Shown: in pieces, positions 7,818 to 15,455 of the stretch
Layout: every line of letters begins with the position of its first letter
How positions within the stretch are numbered: position 1 is the stretch's first letter
The notes under the pieces: model-generated
The model's database searches: none
Seen by the model: only the letters and a program-made list of their open reading frames with translations
What the model was told of the DNA's origin: nothing
Made by a program: the position numbers and the translations under genes
Assembly: GCA_044374195.1 (NCBI GenBank)
Contig: JBILOY010000025.1
Location: 1-25,052 of the forward strand
Length of the DNA stretch: 25,052 nucleotides
Reading direction: 5' to 3'
Source of the DNA: CAIKZY01 sp044374195
GTDB taxonomy: Bacteria; Actinomycetota; Actinomycetes; S36-B12

Positions 7818-8270
7818 ATGGTCCGCACCTTCACCAACGCCGAGGAAATCGAAGCCGCAATCGGCACTCCGATCGGGGTGAGTGACTGGCTCACCATCGA
7901 CCAGGACAGAGTCAATCAGTTTGCTGACGCAACCGGCGATCATCAGTGGATTCACCTCGATGCCGAGCGAGCGGCGAACGGACCCTTCGGTGGGACCATC
8001 GTGCATGGCTACCTCACGTTGTCCCTCGTAGTGATGTTCGGGCACCAGGTATTCGAATTCGCCACCGGCAAGCCGATGATCAACTACGGCGTCAACAAGG
8101 TTCGCTTCCCAAGCCCTGTCCTGGTGGGATCCCGGGTCAGGGCCGAAGTCTCGGTGCTGGCTGTTCAGCCGGTCAGCGCCGGAACCCAGGTCACCATGGG
8201 GTTCGTGATCGAGATCGAGGGAGCATCCAAGCCGGCCTGCGTAGCCGAAACCGTCATCTTGATGCTCTGA
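7818..8270 (+). CDS. MaoC-family (R)-specific enoyl-CoA hydratase
   Basis: 150-residue hot-dog-fold hydratase. FADATGDHQWIHLD (36-49) carries the hydratase-2 catalytic pair Asp41 and His46, and GTIVHGYLTLSL (59-70) is the conserved central helix. Single-domain MaoC proteins of this length act as homodimers that hydrate trans-2-enoyl-CoA to the (R)-3-hydroxy form. AAAGGAGAG upstream fixes ATG 7818. It is a single-gene unit, divergent from the crotonase gene and convergent with the following dehydrogenase. Having both S-type (crotonase) and R-type hydratases suggests either redundancy or a branched substrate such as a sterol side chain. Confidence 0.95.
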   Translation: MVRTFTNAEEIEAAIGTPIGVSDWLTIDQDRVNQFADATGDHQWIHLDAERAANGPFGGTIVHGYLTLSLVVMFGHQVFEFATGKPMINYGVNKVRFPSPVLVGSRVRAEVSVLAVQPVSAGTQVTMGFVIEIEGASKPACVAETVILML

Positions 8271-8314
8271 GGCAGCGAATTCTCTGTACATCGGCATGAC
8301 TTCAACGCTCGTGA

Positions 8315-9457
8315 CTACAGGACTCCGAGATCTCGCGCGATGAGCATGCGCTGAACCTCGCTGGTGCCTTCGCCGATCTCGAGAATCTTCGAGTCACGCC
8401 ACATGCGCGAGACCGGGTACTCGTTCATGAATCCGTATCCGCCATGGATCTGCGTTGCCTCGCGCGCGTTCGTCACCGCGATCTCGGAAGAGTAGAGCTT
8501 CGCCACGGCCGCCTGGCGCTTGAAATCCTCGCCACGCAGCATTCGAGCGGCAGCGTCGTAGTAGGCCAGGCGCGCGGTGTAGGTACGTGTCTCCATGTCG
8601 GCAATCTTGAACGCGATCGACTGATTCGTGCCGATGGTGCGACCGAAGGCCATGCGGGTGTTTGCATACTTCACTGACTCATCAAGGCATCCCTGCGCAA
8701 GTCCCACAGCGAGTGCGGAAATCGCAATTCTTCCCTCGTCGAGGATTCTCAGGAACTGTGCGAAGCCACGGCCTTCCTCACCTACGAGATTCTCGAGAGG
8801 AACCCTCACATTGTCGAAAGCGAGCTCATGGGTATCCGAGGCATTCCAGCCGACCTTGGAATAGCTGGGAGCCACGGTGAGACCTGGCGTTCCGGAAGGA
8901 ACGATGATCGAGGAGATCTCTTTCGTCCCATCTGCACGCGTGCCGGTTACGGCGGTGACCGTAATCAACCCGGTGATGTCGGTGCCCGAGTTCGTGATGA
9001 AGGCCTTGGAACCGTTGATTACCCACTCCCCGGCGGAGCGGACAGCGCTCGTTCGGGTTCCACCTGCATCAGAACCGGCACCGGGCTCGGTCAGGCCGAA
9101 GGCACCCAGCATGCGCCCGCTGCACATTTCTGGGAGATACGTGCGCTTTTGCTCCTCAGTGCCAAACCGATAGATCGGCATTGCTCCCAGGGAGACGGCT
9201 GCCTCGAGGGTGATCGCCACAGAGGAGTCAACGCGCGCCAGCTCCTCAATCGCGATGCAGAGCGCGAAGTAGTCGCCTCCGCCACCGCCGTACTCCTCCG
9301 AAAACGGTAGGCCGAAGAGCCCGAGATCGCCCATCTGCCTGACGATCTCGTAGGGGAAGGTGCGCTCCTCGTAATGGGCTCCGATGACCGGCGCCACGAC
9401 ATCATTCGCAAATTCTCGAACAGTCGTTTGCAGCAAGATCAGTTCTGGGGTGAGCAT
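8315..9457 (-). CDS. Acyl-CoA dehydrogenase, MCAD/short-chain type
   Basis: 380-residue FAD acyl-CoA dehydrogenase. Motifs are GLTEPGAGSDA (121-131), NGSKAFITN (148-156), RMAFGRTIG (268-276), QIHGGYGFMNEYPVSRMWRD (336-355) and EIGEGTSEVQ (360-369). E363 in the GEGT turn matches the MCAD catalytic base, unlike the LCAD-like enzyme at 1262-2407, so the two differ in active-site layout and probably in chain specificity. ATG 9457 has GGAAGG upstream. It is divergent from the kinase gene across 109 bases holding an AAC-N4-GTT dyad. Electron acceptor is presumably ETF. Confidence 0.96.
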   Translation of the reverse strand: MLTPELILLQTTVREFANDVVAPVIGAHYEERTFPYEIVRQMGDLGLFGLPFSEEYGGGGGDYFALCIAIEELARVDSSVAITLEAAVSLGAMPIYRFGTEEQKRTYLPEMCSGRMLGAFGLTEPGAGSDAGGTRTSAVRSAGEWVINGSKAFITNSGTDITGLITVTAVTGTRADGTKEISSIIVPSGTPGLTVAPSYSKVGWNASDTHELAFDNVRVPLENLVGEEGRGFAQFLRILDEGRIAISALAVGLAQGCLDESVKYANTRMAFGRTIGTNQSIAFKIADMETRTYTARLAYYDAAARMLRGEDFKRQAAVAKLYSSEIAVTNAREATQIHGGYGFMNEYPVSRMWRDSKILEIGEGTSEVQRMLIARDLGVL

Positions 9458-9526
9458 GCGGGCACCTTCCGTGTCGTACCTGGATTGGCACTACCTGCCA
9501 TTATCTGGAAGAACGATCCCAATTTA

Positions 9527-9542
9527 GTAAACTTTCGTTAAC
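9527..9542. promoter_or_regulatory. Operator-like dyad upstream of kinase and dehydrogenase
   Basis: GTAAAC-TTTC-GTTAAC is an inverted repeat with one mismatch per arm pair and a 4-base centre. It shares the AAC-N4-GTT core with the perfect dyad at 1191-1206. It overlaps a -10-like TAAACT (9528-9533) on the plus strand. A shared TetR regulator for the two divergent acyl-CoA promoters is an inference. Confidence 0.4.
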
Positions 9543-9566
9543 ATTACGCCGAAAGCGAGGAGGAAT

Positions 9567-10655
9567 GTGAGCAAGCCAGACATGGACCCTCCCGGCCTAC
9601 GAATGACCTCGCTTGCCGCTTGGTTGGGCCAGCGCGACCTTCCGTTAGATGCAGACGGCCCGCTCACCACCCACCTCTTTCCGGGCGGACGCTCGAATGT
9701 GACCTACCGCATCACGGACAAGCACGGCGATTCGATCGTGTTACGACGCCCGCCACTCGGACACGTGCTGCCGAGTGCTCACGATATGTCGCGCGAGTAT
9801 CGAGTGCTGAGCGGATTGGGTCGCACGGGCTTTCCCGCGCCGATCGCCTACGCGTTGTGCGAGGACGACGAGGTCATCGGATCCTCTTTCGTGGTGATGT
9901 CGTTCGTTGAAGGACGCTCGATCTCCGACGCTCAAGGTGCCGCAGCACTCTCAGAGCAGGAAGCCAGTGAAATCTCCGGGTCACTGATCTCCACTTTGGT
10001 GCGACTGCATGCTGTTGACACGGTTCAGGCTGAACTGACTGATCTCGGCAAGCCCGACGGCTACCTGGTCCGCCAGCTCACCCGCTGGAGTCGCCAGTGG
10101 GAACTCACCAAGACGAGGGAGCTGCCGATCATCGACGAATTGCGCGATCGGCTCGGAGTCCTGATCTCAGGACTCCCCGATGATGTTCCCGCGACTCTCG
10201 TTCATGGTGATTTCCGTCTCGACAATTCCATTCTCGCAGCCGATAGCCCGAACGTCCTGGCGGTGCTGGACTGGGAGATGTCGACCCTGGGGGATCCGCT
10301 CTCTGACCTTGCACTCACCCTGGTGTACTGGACTCGTCCCGATGACAACCTACGACGACTCGTTCCCATTGCTCCTGGCGTTACCGAGCGCACTGGCTTC
10401 TGGGATCGGTCGCGCGTGATCGAGGAGTATGCCAATCGTTCCGGGCTGAACCTCGATCATCTCGATCCACGCACTGCACTCGCCTGTTTCAAGCTTGCCG
10501 TCATCACCGAGTCAATTCACGCGCGGACTCTCGGTGGTCAGCAACTCGGCACGGCCACGATGAATGAGGAGAACATGGGCAAATCCACCGAATACTTGGC
10601 GGAACTCGGGCTCAATGTGCTTCGCTTGGGCACCGTCGCAGGCCTCGCGTCGTAG
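9567..10655 (+). CDS. APH-family phosphotransferase (ACAD10/11 N-domain, LvaA-like)
   Basis: 362-residue aminoglycoside-phosphotransferase-fold kinase. A nucleotide-binding FPGGRSNVTYRI (38-49), the Brenner motif HGDFRLDN (213-220, catalytic D215, N220) and the metal-binding VLDWEMSTLGDP (233-244) are intact. This subgroup matches the kinase domain of ACAD10/ACAD11 and Pseudomonas LvaA, which phosphorylate 4-hydroxyacyl-CoA so that a partner ACAD-fold enzyme can eliminate phosphate. It is not an antibiotic-resistance gene by context: it lies among acyl-CoA genes, with an ACAD11-like dehydrogenase at the window start. The GTG start is supported by GAGGAG four bases upstream; ATG 9582 would leave that site too distant. 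The EthD gene follows by 63 bases. Confidence 0.92.
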   Translation: MSKPDMDPPGLRMTSLAAWLGQRDLPLDADGPLTTHLFPGGRSNVTYRITDKHGDSIVLRRPPLGHVLPSAHDMSREYRVLSGLGRTGFPAPIAYALCEDDEVIGSSFVVMSFVEGRSISDAQGAAALSEQEASEISGSLISTLVRLHAVDTVQAELTDLGKPDGYLVRQLTRWSRQWELTKTRELPIIDELRDRLGVLISGLPDDVPATLVHGDFRLDNSILAADSPNVLAVLDWEMSTLGDPLSDLALTLVYWTRPDDNLRRLVPIAPGVTERTGFWDRSRVIEEYANRSGLNLDHLDPRTALACFKLAVITESIHARTLGGQQLGTATMNEENMGKSTEYLAELGLNVLRLGTVAGLAS

Positions 10656-10718
10656 CACAACACGAGGGTCGAATCACCCCGTCAGCTCCGCCTCCACATT
10701 CGCATGAAAGAGGATTCC

Positions 10719-11033
10719 ATGTTCGTCATCACTGTCCTGTACCCGCTGACTCCTGGCACTACCTTCAACATGGACTACTACATCAATTCGCATCTACCGC
10801 TAGTTCGCCGACTCCTCGAGCCCATGGGTCAACGGGACATGCGCATGTACAAGGGCCTTTCCGATGGTGGTCCCGGGACACCCTCGTTCGGGGTGATCGC
10901 AGAGCTCTTCTTCGATGACATGGAGAGCCTGACGGCTGCGCTAGTGGCCCACGGTGCAGAGACTCAGGCGGACATCCCCAACTTCACCGACTCCACGCCC
11001 ATCGTCCAGATCAGCGAGACCGTCGAGGTCTGA
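10719..11033 (+). CDS. EthD-domain small protein
   Basis: 104-residue alpha+beta-barrel protein of the EthD family: VLYPLTPGTTFNMDYYINSHLPL (6-28) with the conserved HLPLV, and a terminal beta strand PIVQIS. EthD proteins accompany oxygenase and ring- or ether-degrading enzymes and are probably small dimeric enzymes or ligand carriers; the exact role is not known. ATG 10719 is preferred over the in-frame ATG 10704, because AAGAGG lies just ahead of 10719 and the family begins at this hydrophobic strand. It lies downstream of the kinase on the same strand and converges on the flavin reductase gene. Confidence 0.88.
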   Translation: MFVITVLYPLTPGTTFNMDYYINSHLPLVRRLLEPMGQRDMRMYKGLSDGGPGTPSFGVIAELFFDDMESLTAALVAHGAETQADIPNFTDSTPIVQISETVEV

Positions 11034-11061
11034 ACGGATCCCGTACGTTTGGCCGCGCCTC

Positions 11062-11676
11062 TCAGTTGTTCGGGTACTTCGCCTCGTAGTCGGCAACGCT
11101 TAAACGCGGAACGTCGACGATCTCTCCGAGACCGCTCCAGTCACTTGCTCCCAGACGGGCAACCGGATTGAGTTCGCTCATCGTGACGCGACGGTCATCC
11201 ATCACGCGCTCGTCGACGGCGATCATGATGACCTCACCGAAGATCACGATTCCATTGCCCATCTCGAACATGTCGGTGCACCGGCACTCGAGTGCATAAG
11301 GAGATTCGGCAACACGGAAGGGCGCAACAAATTCACTGGGCTCACGCGTGAGGCCCGCGACATCGAATTCACTGACGCCCGCCTCGAAGTCGATGCCGGT
11401 CAGGTTGATCTTCTCGATGAGCTCCATCGTCGAGCCGCACACGACGAACTCGCCGGTCTGCTTGACGTTGCGCGCGGTGTCCTTCTCCCCCATCGTGCTG
11501 ATCATCACGATCGGCGGATTCGTGCTCACCAATTGGTAGAAGGAGTGCGGAGCAAGATTGTCGATGCCATCAACACTTCGAGTCGACACCCAGCCGATCG
11601 GACGCGGGACGACAAGTGATCCAAGGAGTGAATAGATACCCGAAGTACTGGCCGGATCAGTGAGACGCCGAGCCAT
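11062..11676 (-). CDS. Flavin reductase-like (split beta-barrel) protein
   Basis: 204-residue FMN-binding split-barrel flavin reductase domain (DIM6/NTAB type). VVPRPIGWVSTRSVDGIDNLAPHSFYQ (22-48) is the flavin-binding signature, and DTARNVKQTGEFVV (66-79) is also conserved. Such proteins reduce free FMN with NAD(P)H for a partner monooxygenase. Its ATG shares one base with the stop of the upstream FMN reductase gene (TAATG), so translation is coupled. The LLM monooxygenase at 13369-14469 on the same strand is the likeliest customer. It converges on the EthD gene with 28 bases between stops. Confidence 0.92.
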   Translation of the reverse strand: MARRLTDPASTSGIYSLLGSLVVPRPIGWVSTRSVDGIDNLAPHSFYQLVSTNPPIVMISTMGEKDTARNVKQTGEFVVCGSTMELIEKINLTGIDFEAGVSEFDVAGLTREPSEFVAPFRVAESPYALECRCTDMFEMGNGIVIFGEVIMIAVDERVMDDRRVTMSELNPVARLGASDWSGLGEIVDVPRLSVADYEAKYPNN

Positions 11677-12248
11677 TAGCCTTGAGCCGAATGCAACTTG
11701 CGCATCATCGCGAAATCAGCAACCTGTCGCCCGATGGTCTCGAGAAGGGCGACCGCCGACTCGTCTTCCTCTCCGGCCTTCAGCGACGTTGTCGCCGAGT
11801 TGATCGAGCCGCCGAGCGGAGTCGGCCACGCGCGCAGTGCATGAGCCACCTGACGCAACTGGTGAAGGGTGGAGACGGTTGCCTGCGCACCGTAGGCCAC
11901 GGCAATCGAACCGAACGCGCAGCCATCAAGGTATACGCGGGGGTCCTTGTTCATGTCCTCCGTGTAGTCAAGGGCGTTCTTGATCATGCCGCTGATGCCA
12001 CCGTGATAGCCGGGGCTCACCACGATGAGGCCGTCGCAGGCACGCATGGCCTCGATAAGTGCCGCAGCCTGCGCCGTGCGCTCGGCGGTCTCGGTGTCGT
12101 AGATCGGCAAGATCAGGTCACGACCGAGGATGTAGTGCACATCTGCGCCGGCACTCTCAGCACCGCGGCCGGCGATGCGCGCAGCAAGCTCACCCGAGGA
12201 ATCCGGGCGCGTGCTTCCGCCGATCACCAAAATGTTGGCACTACTCAT
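11676..12248 (-). CDS. NAD(P)H-dependent FMN reductase (flavodoxin fold)
   Basis: 190-residue flavodoxin-fold reductase. The phosphate-binding loop is GGSTRPDSSG (10-19), and SPGYHGGISGMIKNALDY (78-95) is the isoalloxazine-binding loop typical of the SsuE/azoreductase group. It supplies FMNH2 to two-component monooxygenases. GGGAGAGGA eight bases upstream supports ATG 12248. Its stop overlaps the start of the split-barrel reductase, pairing two reductases of unrelated fold. It lies 77 bases downstream of the AraC gene and could be read from the LLM promoter. Confidence 0.93.
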   Translation of the reverse strand: MSSANILVIGGSTRPDSSGELAARIAGRGAESAGADVHYILGRDLILPIYDTETAERTAQAAALIEAMRACDGLIVVSPGYHGGISGMIKNALDYTEDMNKDPRVYLDGCAFGSIAVAYGAQATVSTLHQLRQVAHALRAWPTPLGGSINSATTSLKAGEEDESAVALLETIGRQVADFAMMRKLHSAQG

Positions 12249-12325
12249 GTCGATGATCCTCTCCCGAAACTCGCGAACGCGACGATGCTACTGGCCGGGT
12301 GGACGGTGGTGACTCCGGGGCGCGC

Positions 12326-13288
12326 TCATTCGGCGACTGTGGCGCCGCGCAGGGTCGCAGCCGGGTACTCACCGAAACGCTGCGCGTACGAAGTGCTGAA
12401 TCGGCCCACATGTGCGAAGCCGGACTCATGGGCGATCGATGCGACGGTGTTGGCATGCGGATCAGCAACTCGAAGACGGCGTCGAGCGCTTTGGAGGCGA
12501 ATCTCGCGCAGTAGCTGCGTGGGGGTGACCCCGAGGCGCGCGTGCGTGACACTCTGCAGCTGGCGCACGCTCAGGCCGAGCTGGCGCGCCATTGCGACGG
12601 TGGTGATCTCGATGCCGTGATTGAGCTCGAGCCATTGCCGAAGCTCCTCGACCCGACCAGGGGTCATCGTTGTCGCCTCGGCCGCATCGCTGTGGCAGGC
12701 GAGCACCATCGCGGTGAGCAAGTGATCCTCGATGGCGCCCTTGAATGCCGTGACGACCTCATCAGGAGTGTCATCGGTGATCGATGCGCTGGCCGCCCAG
12801 GCTCGGGTGCACGCGTGGGTGAGGAGTCCGGTGGGATCACCGGGCATTCGGCCCGCGGCATCGCCGCCCAGCACGATGCGCTGGTGTTCAGCAAGCTTCT
12901 CGCGCTCTGCCGCCACGACCAACGCTCCGGCCCACGGGTCGGGCTGCATGAGAGTCTGGCCATCCTTCGACAGCAAGAATCCCGAGTCATGCACGACATC
13001 GGAGTGCTTGGCGCCCATCGTGACGCGCATCGGTCCGAGCGGCACTGTTGCCACCACGCGTGAGCCGGTGGGCGGTGCCTCGACCAGGACATCGCCGCCG
13101 TAACGCACGAACACCAGTCGCGTGGTCGACAGTGGAACGACACCGACAGTGCCATTGAGTGGCGAGCCCATCGGCGTGACCTCATGCGGAGTCACCGATG
13201 CCACTTCGTCACGGAGGACCTTGGCACTAGAGCTGTGCACCAAGTTGGCGGCACGGTGAGTAGGCAACCCTGCGCTCACGCCACCCAT
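12326..13288 (-). CDS. AraC-family transcriptional regulator
   Basis: 320-residue regulator. An N-terminal AraC-type ligand/dimerisation domain (about 30-200) is followed by a C-terminal double helix-turn-helix (about 225-312). ITTVAMARQLGLSVRQLQ forms the first HTH, and ANTVASIAHESGFAHVGRFSTSYAQRFGEYP is the classic second HTH signature. A ligand-responsive activator of the flanking oxygenase/reductase genes is likely. GGAG seven bases upstream supports ATG 13288. It lies between the monooxygenase (80 bases upstream) and the FMN reductase (77 bases downstream) on the same strand, so it may be co-transcribed with what it controls. The effector is unknown. Confidence 0.94.
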   Translation of the reverse strand: MGGVSAGLPTHRAANLVHSSSAKVLRDEVASVTPHEVTPMGSPLNGTVGVVPLSTTRLVFVRYGGDVLVEAPPTGSRVVATVPLGPMRVTMGAKHSDVVHDSGFLLSKDGQTLMQPDPWAGALVVAAEREKLAEHQRIVLGGDAAGRMPGDPTGLLTHACTRAWAASASITDDTPDEVVTAFKGAIEDHLLTAMVLACHSDAAEATTMTPGRVEELRQWLELNHGIEITTVAMARQLGLSVRQLQSVTHARLGVTPTQLLREIRLQSARRRLRVADPHANTVASIAHESGFAHVGRFSTSYAQRFGEYPAATLRGATVAE

Positions 13289-13368
13289 GGCACCGCTCCG
13301 TTTCCCGGCCCGAGGGCCGAAAGCCTGAGCCTTGAGTCTAGGCGCTCCGTGACGACCCTCGTGGATCT

Positions 13369-14469
13369 TTAGCGAGGCAGACGAACACCCTTGGCCTCAA
13401 GGCGCGGCAGCACCTCCTGGGCGAAGTACGGCAGTTCGTCGGCGTAGTTCAGGAAGGCGAGAGTCATACCGCCGAAGCCAGCCTTCGCGTAGCGCTCGAT
13501 CTCGTCAGCGACCTGATCGGGGGTACCGATGACCGGACAGGTGCCATGGCCGGCGGCAAAACGCGGACGAAACATAGCGAGCATCTCCGGTGAGAAGGAC
13601 TGCGCGTGGAGGCCCTGCAGGCGCATCAAATTGTCGACGGCATCCCAGTCGGCATTCTCATTGGCGTAATCGTTCAGGAAATCCTGCGCTTCCTTCTCCG
13701 TCGGGCGAACGACGCAGTGACCGAGGGTGAGAACGCCCGCATTGCGGTGGTACTCGTCCTTGGCCTGAGTGGTCACGGTCTTGACGACCTCGGCACCGTC
13801 ATCGGGGCCACCGACGATGGTGAACACGAAGTTGGCGTTCTTCGCGGCGAACGCGCGGCCCTGGGTGGAGGACCCTGCGTTAAGAACCGGCAGCATGCCG
13901 TCGTACGGCTTCGGCATGCCCTCGACGTGCTGCAGCTGGAAGAACTTGCCGTCCCAGTCGAACTTGCCCGGAGTCGTCCAGATCTTCTTGACGATGTCGA
14001 GCCACTCCTGCGCAAGCGCGTAACGATCATCATGGCTCTGCGGGAGATCCATGCCGAAGGTCTCGTACTCGGGCTGGTTCCAGCCGGCCACGACATTGAT
14101 GCCGGCGCGTCCATGTGCGATCTGGTCGACGGTGGCCATCTGCTTGGCAGCGACGATCGGATGATTGAAGGCGGTGTGGATGGTCGCGAAGACGAAGATG
14201 CGCTTGGTCTCGGCGAGGAGGCCAGCAGACCACACGGTCGGATCGAGTACACCCTCGTGGAAGTTGGTCTCGCCGCCGTAGCCGATCCAGCGGGCGATCG
14301 GGAGCAGGAAGTCGATGCCCACCTCGTCGGCGATCTTCGCCATGCGCAGGTTGTCATCCCAGCTGCCGCTCCAGCGATCGGGCGACTTGGTCACGGCCAG
14401 ACCTGACGAGCAGTTGGAGGAGAACAGGCCGAGCTTGAAATCCTTGCCATCAAGAATTGCCTTGGACAC
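13369..14469 (-). CDS. LLM-class flavin monooxygenase, RutA/SfnG-like
   Basis: 366-residue luciferase-like monooxygenase. The layout resembles pyrimidine monooxygenase RutA and dimethylsulfone monooxygenase SfnG: an IARWIGYGG active-site loop after strand 2, a HPIVAAKQMATVDQIAHGRAGINVVAGW flavin-site segment (about 123-150), PEYETFG, DDRYALAQEW and a C-terminal GTPDQVADEIERYAKAGFGG. These enzymes need FMNH2 from a separate reductase, and two reductases lie downstream. GTG 14469 is chosen since GGAGG lies four bases upstream; an upstream in-frame ATG (14523) has no such site. It is divergent from the PaaX-family gene. The substrate (ring N-heterocycle, sulfone, other) cannot be told from sequence. 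Confidence 0.93.
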   Translation of the reverse strand: MSKAILDGKDFKLGLFSSNCSSGLAVTKSPDRWSGSWDDNLRMAKIADEVGIDFLLPIARWIGYGGETNFHEGVLDPTVWSAGLLAETKRIFVFATIHTAFNHPIVAAKQMATVDQIAHGRAGINVVAGWNQPEYETFGMDLPQSHDDRYALAQEWLDIVKKIWTTPGKFDWDGKFFQLQHVEGMPKPYDGMLPVLNAGSSTQGRAFAAKNANFVFTIVGGPDDGAEVVKTVTTQAKDEYHRNAGVLTLGHCVVRPTEKEAQDFLNDYANENADWDAVDNLMRLQGLHAQSFSPEMLAMFRPRFAAGHGTCPVIGTPDQVADEIERYAKAGFGGMTLAFLNYADELPYFAQEVLPRLEAKGVRLPR

Positions 14470-14492
14470 GGAGCCTCCAGGTTGAATCGCGC

Positions 14493-14507
14493 CCGGCACC
14501 ATGCCGG
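14493..14507. promoter_or_regulatory. Inverted repeat in LLM/PaaX divergent region
   Basis: CCGGCA-CCA-TGCCGG is a perfect 6-bp dyad 24 bases ahead of the LLM start. Its right arm opens the 9-mer GCCGGTCAG (14503-14511), which recurs at 14587-14595 ahead of the PaaX-family gene. Binding by that repressor is plausible. Confidence 0.4.
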
Positions 14508-14603
14508 TCAGTAAACCGAGCATTGCAGTGGCGAACCGTCGCGTCTATCCAGCCAGCGCAGTCGACTATCCAATTCACGCGCAGCGGCCGGTCAGCCAAT
14601 CGC

Positions 14604-14609
14604 TACTGT
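14604..14609 (+). promoter_or_regulatory. -10 element of a leaderless PaaX-family transcript
   Basis: TACTGT ends six bases before ATG 14616, which puts the expected transcription start at or next to the start codon. No Shine-Dalgarno is present. No convincing -35 is visible. Confidence 0.45.
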
Positions 14610-14615
14610 TCTGCC

Positions 14616-15455
14616 ATGGCCGGCGTCAGTGGGGAGACCAGCGATCTGAGCGCGCGCGCCTCCAGTCCGCAATCACTCATCATCACCATCTACGGGGCGT
14701 ACAGCCGCCCTCTGGGCGGATGGTTTGCTGTCAGCAGTCTCCTGTCGATGCTCGAAGTACTCGAGATCGACGAGTCGTCGGTGCGCGGAACACTCTCCCG
14801 GCTCAAGCGGCGAGGCATCCTCGTCGCGGACAAGCACGGCAACAGCGCCGGCTATGCACTCGGCATCTCCGCTCGACGCACCTTCGAGCTGGGCGACGCC
14901 CGCGTGCTTGAGCGCCGCACTCCCCCGCCAAATCGCGGTTGGGTTCTCGCCGCCTTCTCCATCCCCGAGACCTCACGCGACCTGCGCTACCGCCTCCGGT
15001 CACGTCTCTCACGAGTCGGCTTTGCCCAGGTGAGCGGTGGTCTATGGATCGCACCGCGTCAGCTTGAGGGCGATCTTCGGTATCTGATCACCAGTCTCGG
15101 GGTGAGCGAATACGTCGACATCTTCACTGCAGAGCACAGCGGCTTCCGCGACTCCGGTGAGGCCGTCGACCAATGGTGGGATCTCGATGCCATCGCCGAT
15201 CTCTATGAGCAGTTCACTGCGGAGTACAAGTCCACAGCTGCTCACTGGAAGCGCGCGAAGGATGTCGACTCCACGCGCGCCTTCGCTGATTACACGCGAG
15301 TGCTGACCGCCTGGCGCCCGATTCCCTATCTCGATCCCGGCTTGCCGGCCGAGTTCTTGCCGAAGAGCTGGCCGGGTACGACAGCAACAGCACTGTTCTT
15401 CGGGCTGCACGACAAGCTGGCGAAGTCTGCGATGGACTACGCGCGACGCGCGTAG
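14616..15455 (+). CDS. PaaX-family transcriptional repressor
   Basis: 279-residue regulator with the three PaaX segments. An N-terminal winged HTH (about 18-90) includes SLIITIYGAYSRPLGGWFAVSSLLSMLEVL and SSVRGTLSRLKRRGIL. A central domain begins near RGWVLAAFSIPE (107-118), with GFAQVSGGLWIAPR (135-148), and a C-terminal PaaX-C segment follows. PaaX repressors respond to aryl-CoA thioesters such as phenylacetyl-CoA. The aryl-CoA-type monooxygenase at 19642-21996 makes a CoA-thioester effector plausible here. ATG 14616 is preferred, since the upstream open frame lacks family similarity. The stop codon lies inside a 27-bp tandem repeat. Confidence 0.93.
   Translation: MAGVSGETSDLSARASSPQSLIITIYGAYSRPLGGWFAVSSLLSMLEVLEIDESSVRGTLSRLKRRGILVADKHGNSAGYALGISARRTFELGDARVLERRTPPPNRGWVLAAFSIPETSRDLRYRLRSRLSRVGFAQVSGGLWIAPRQLEGDLRYLITSLGVSEYVDIFTAEHSGFRDSGEAVDQWWDLDAIADLYEQFTAEYKSTAAHWKRAKDVDSTRAFADYTRVLTAWRPIPYLDPGLPAEFLPKSWPGTTATALFFGLHDKLAKSAMDYARRA

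Noticed and set aside
9567..10655. Aminoglycoside resistance gene
   Set aside because: The APH fold is shared, but motifs and neighbours match the ACAD10/11-LvaA kinase group, and no mobile element or other resistance gene is nearby.
11682..12620. Plus-strand open frame of 312 codons opposite the FMN reductase and AraC genes
   Set aside because: It crosses a gene boundary on the other strand, has no motifs, and is antisense to real domains.
13306..13319. CGGCCC-GA-GGGCCG hairpin between the LLM and AraC genes
   Set aside because: The usable stem is only about five pairs with a tight loop and no U-run. It is not convincing as a terminator or operator.
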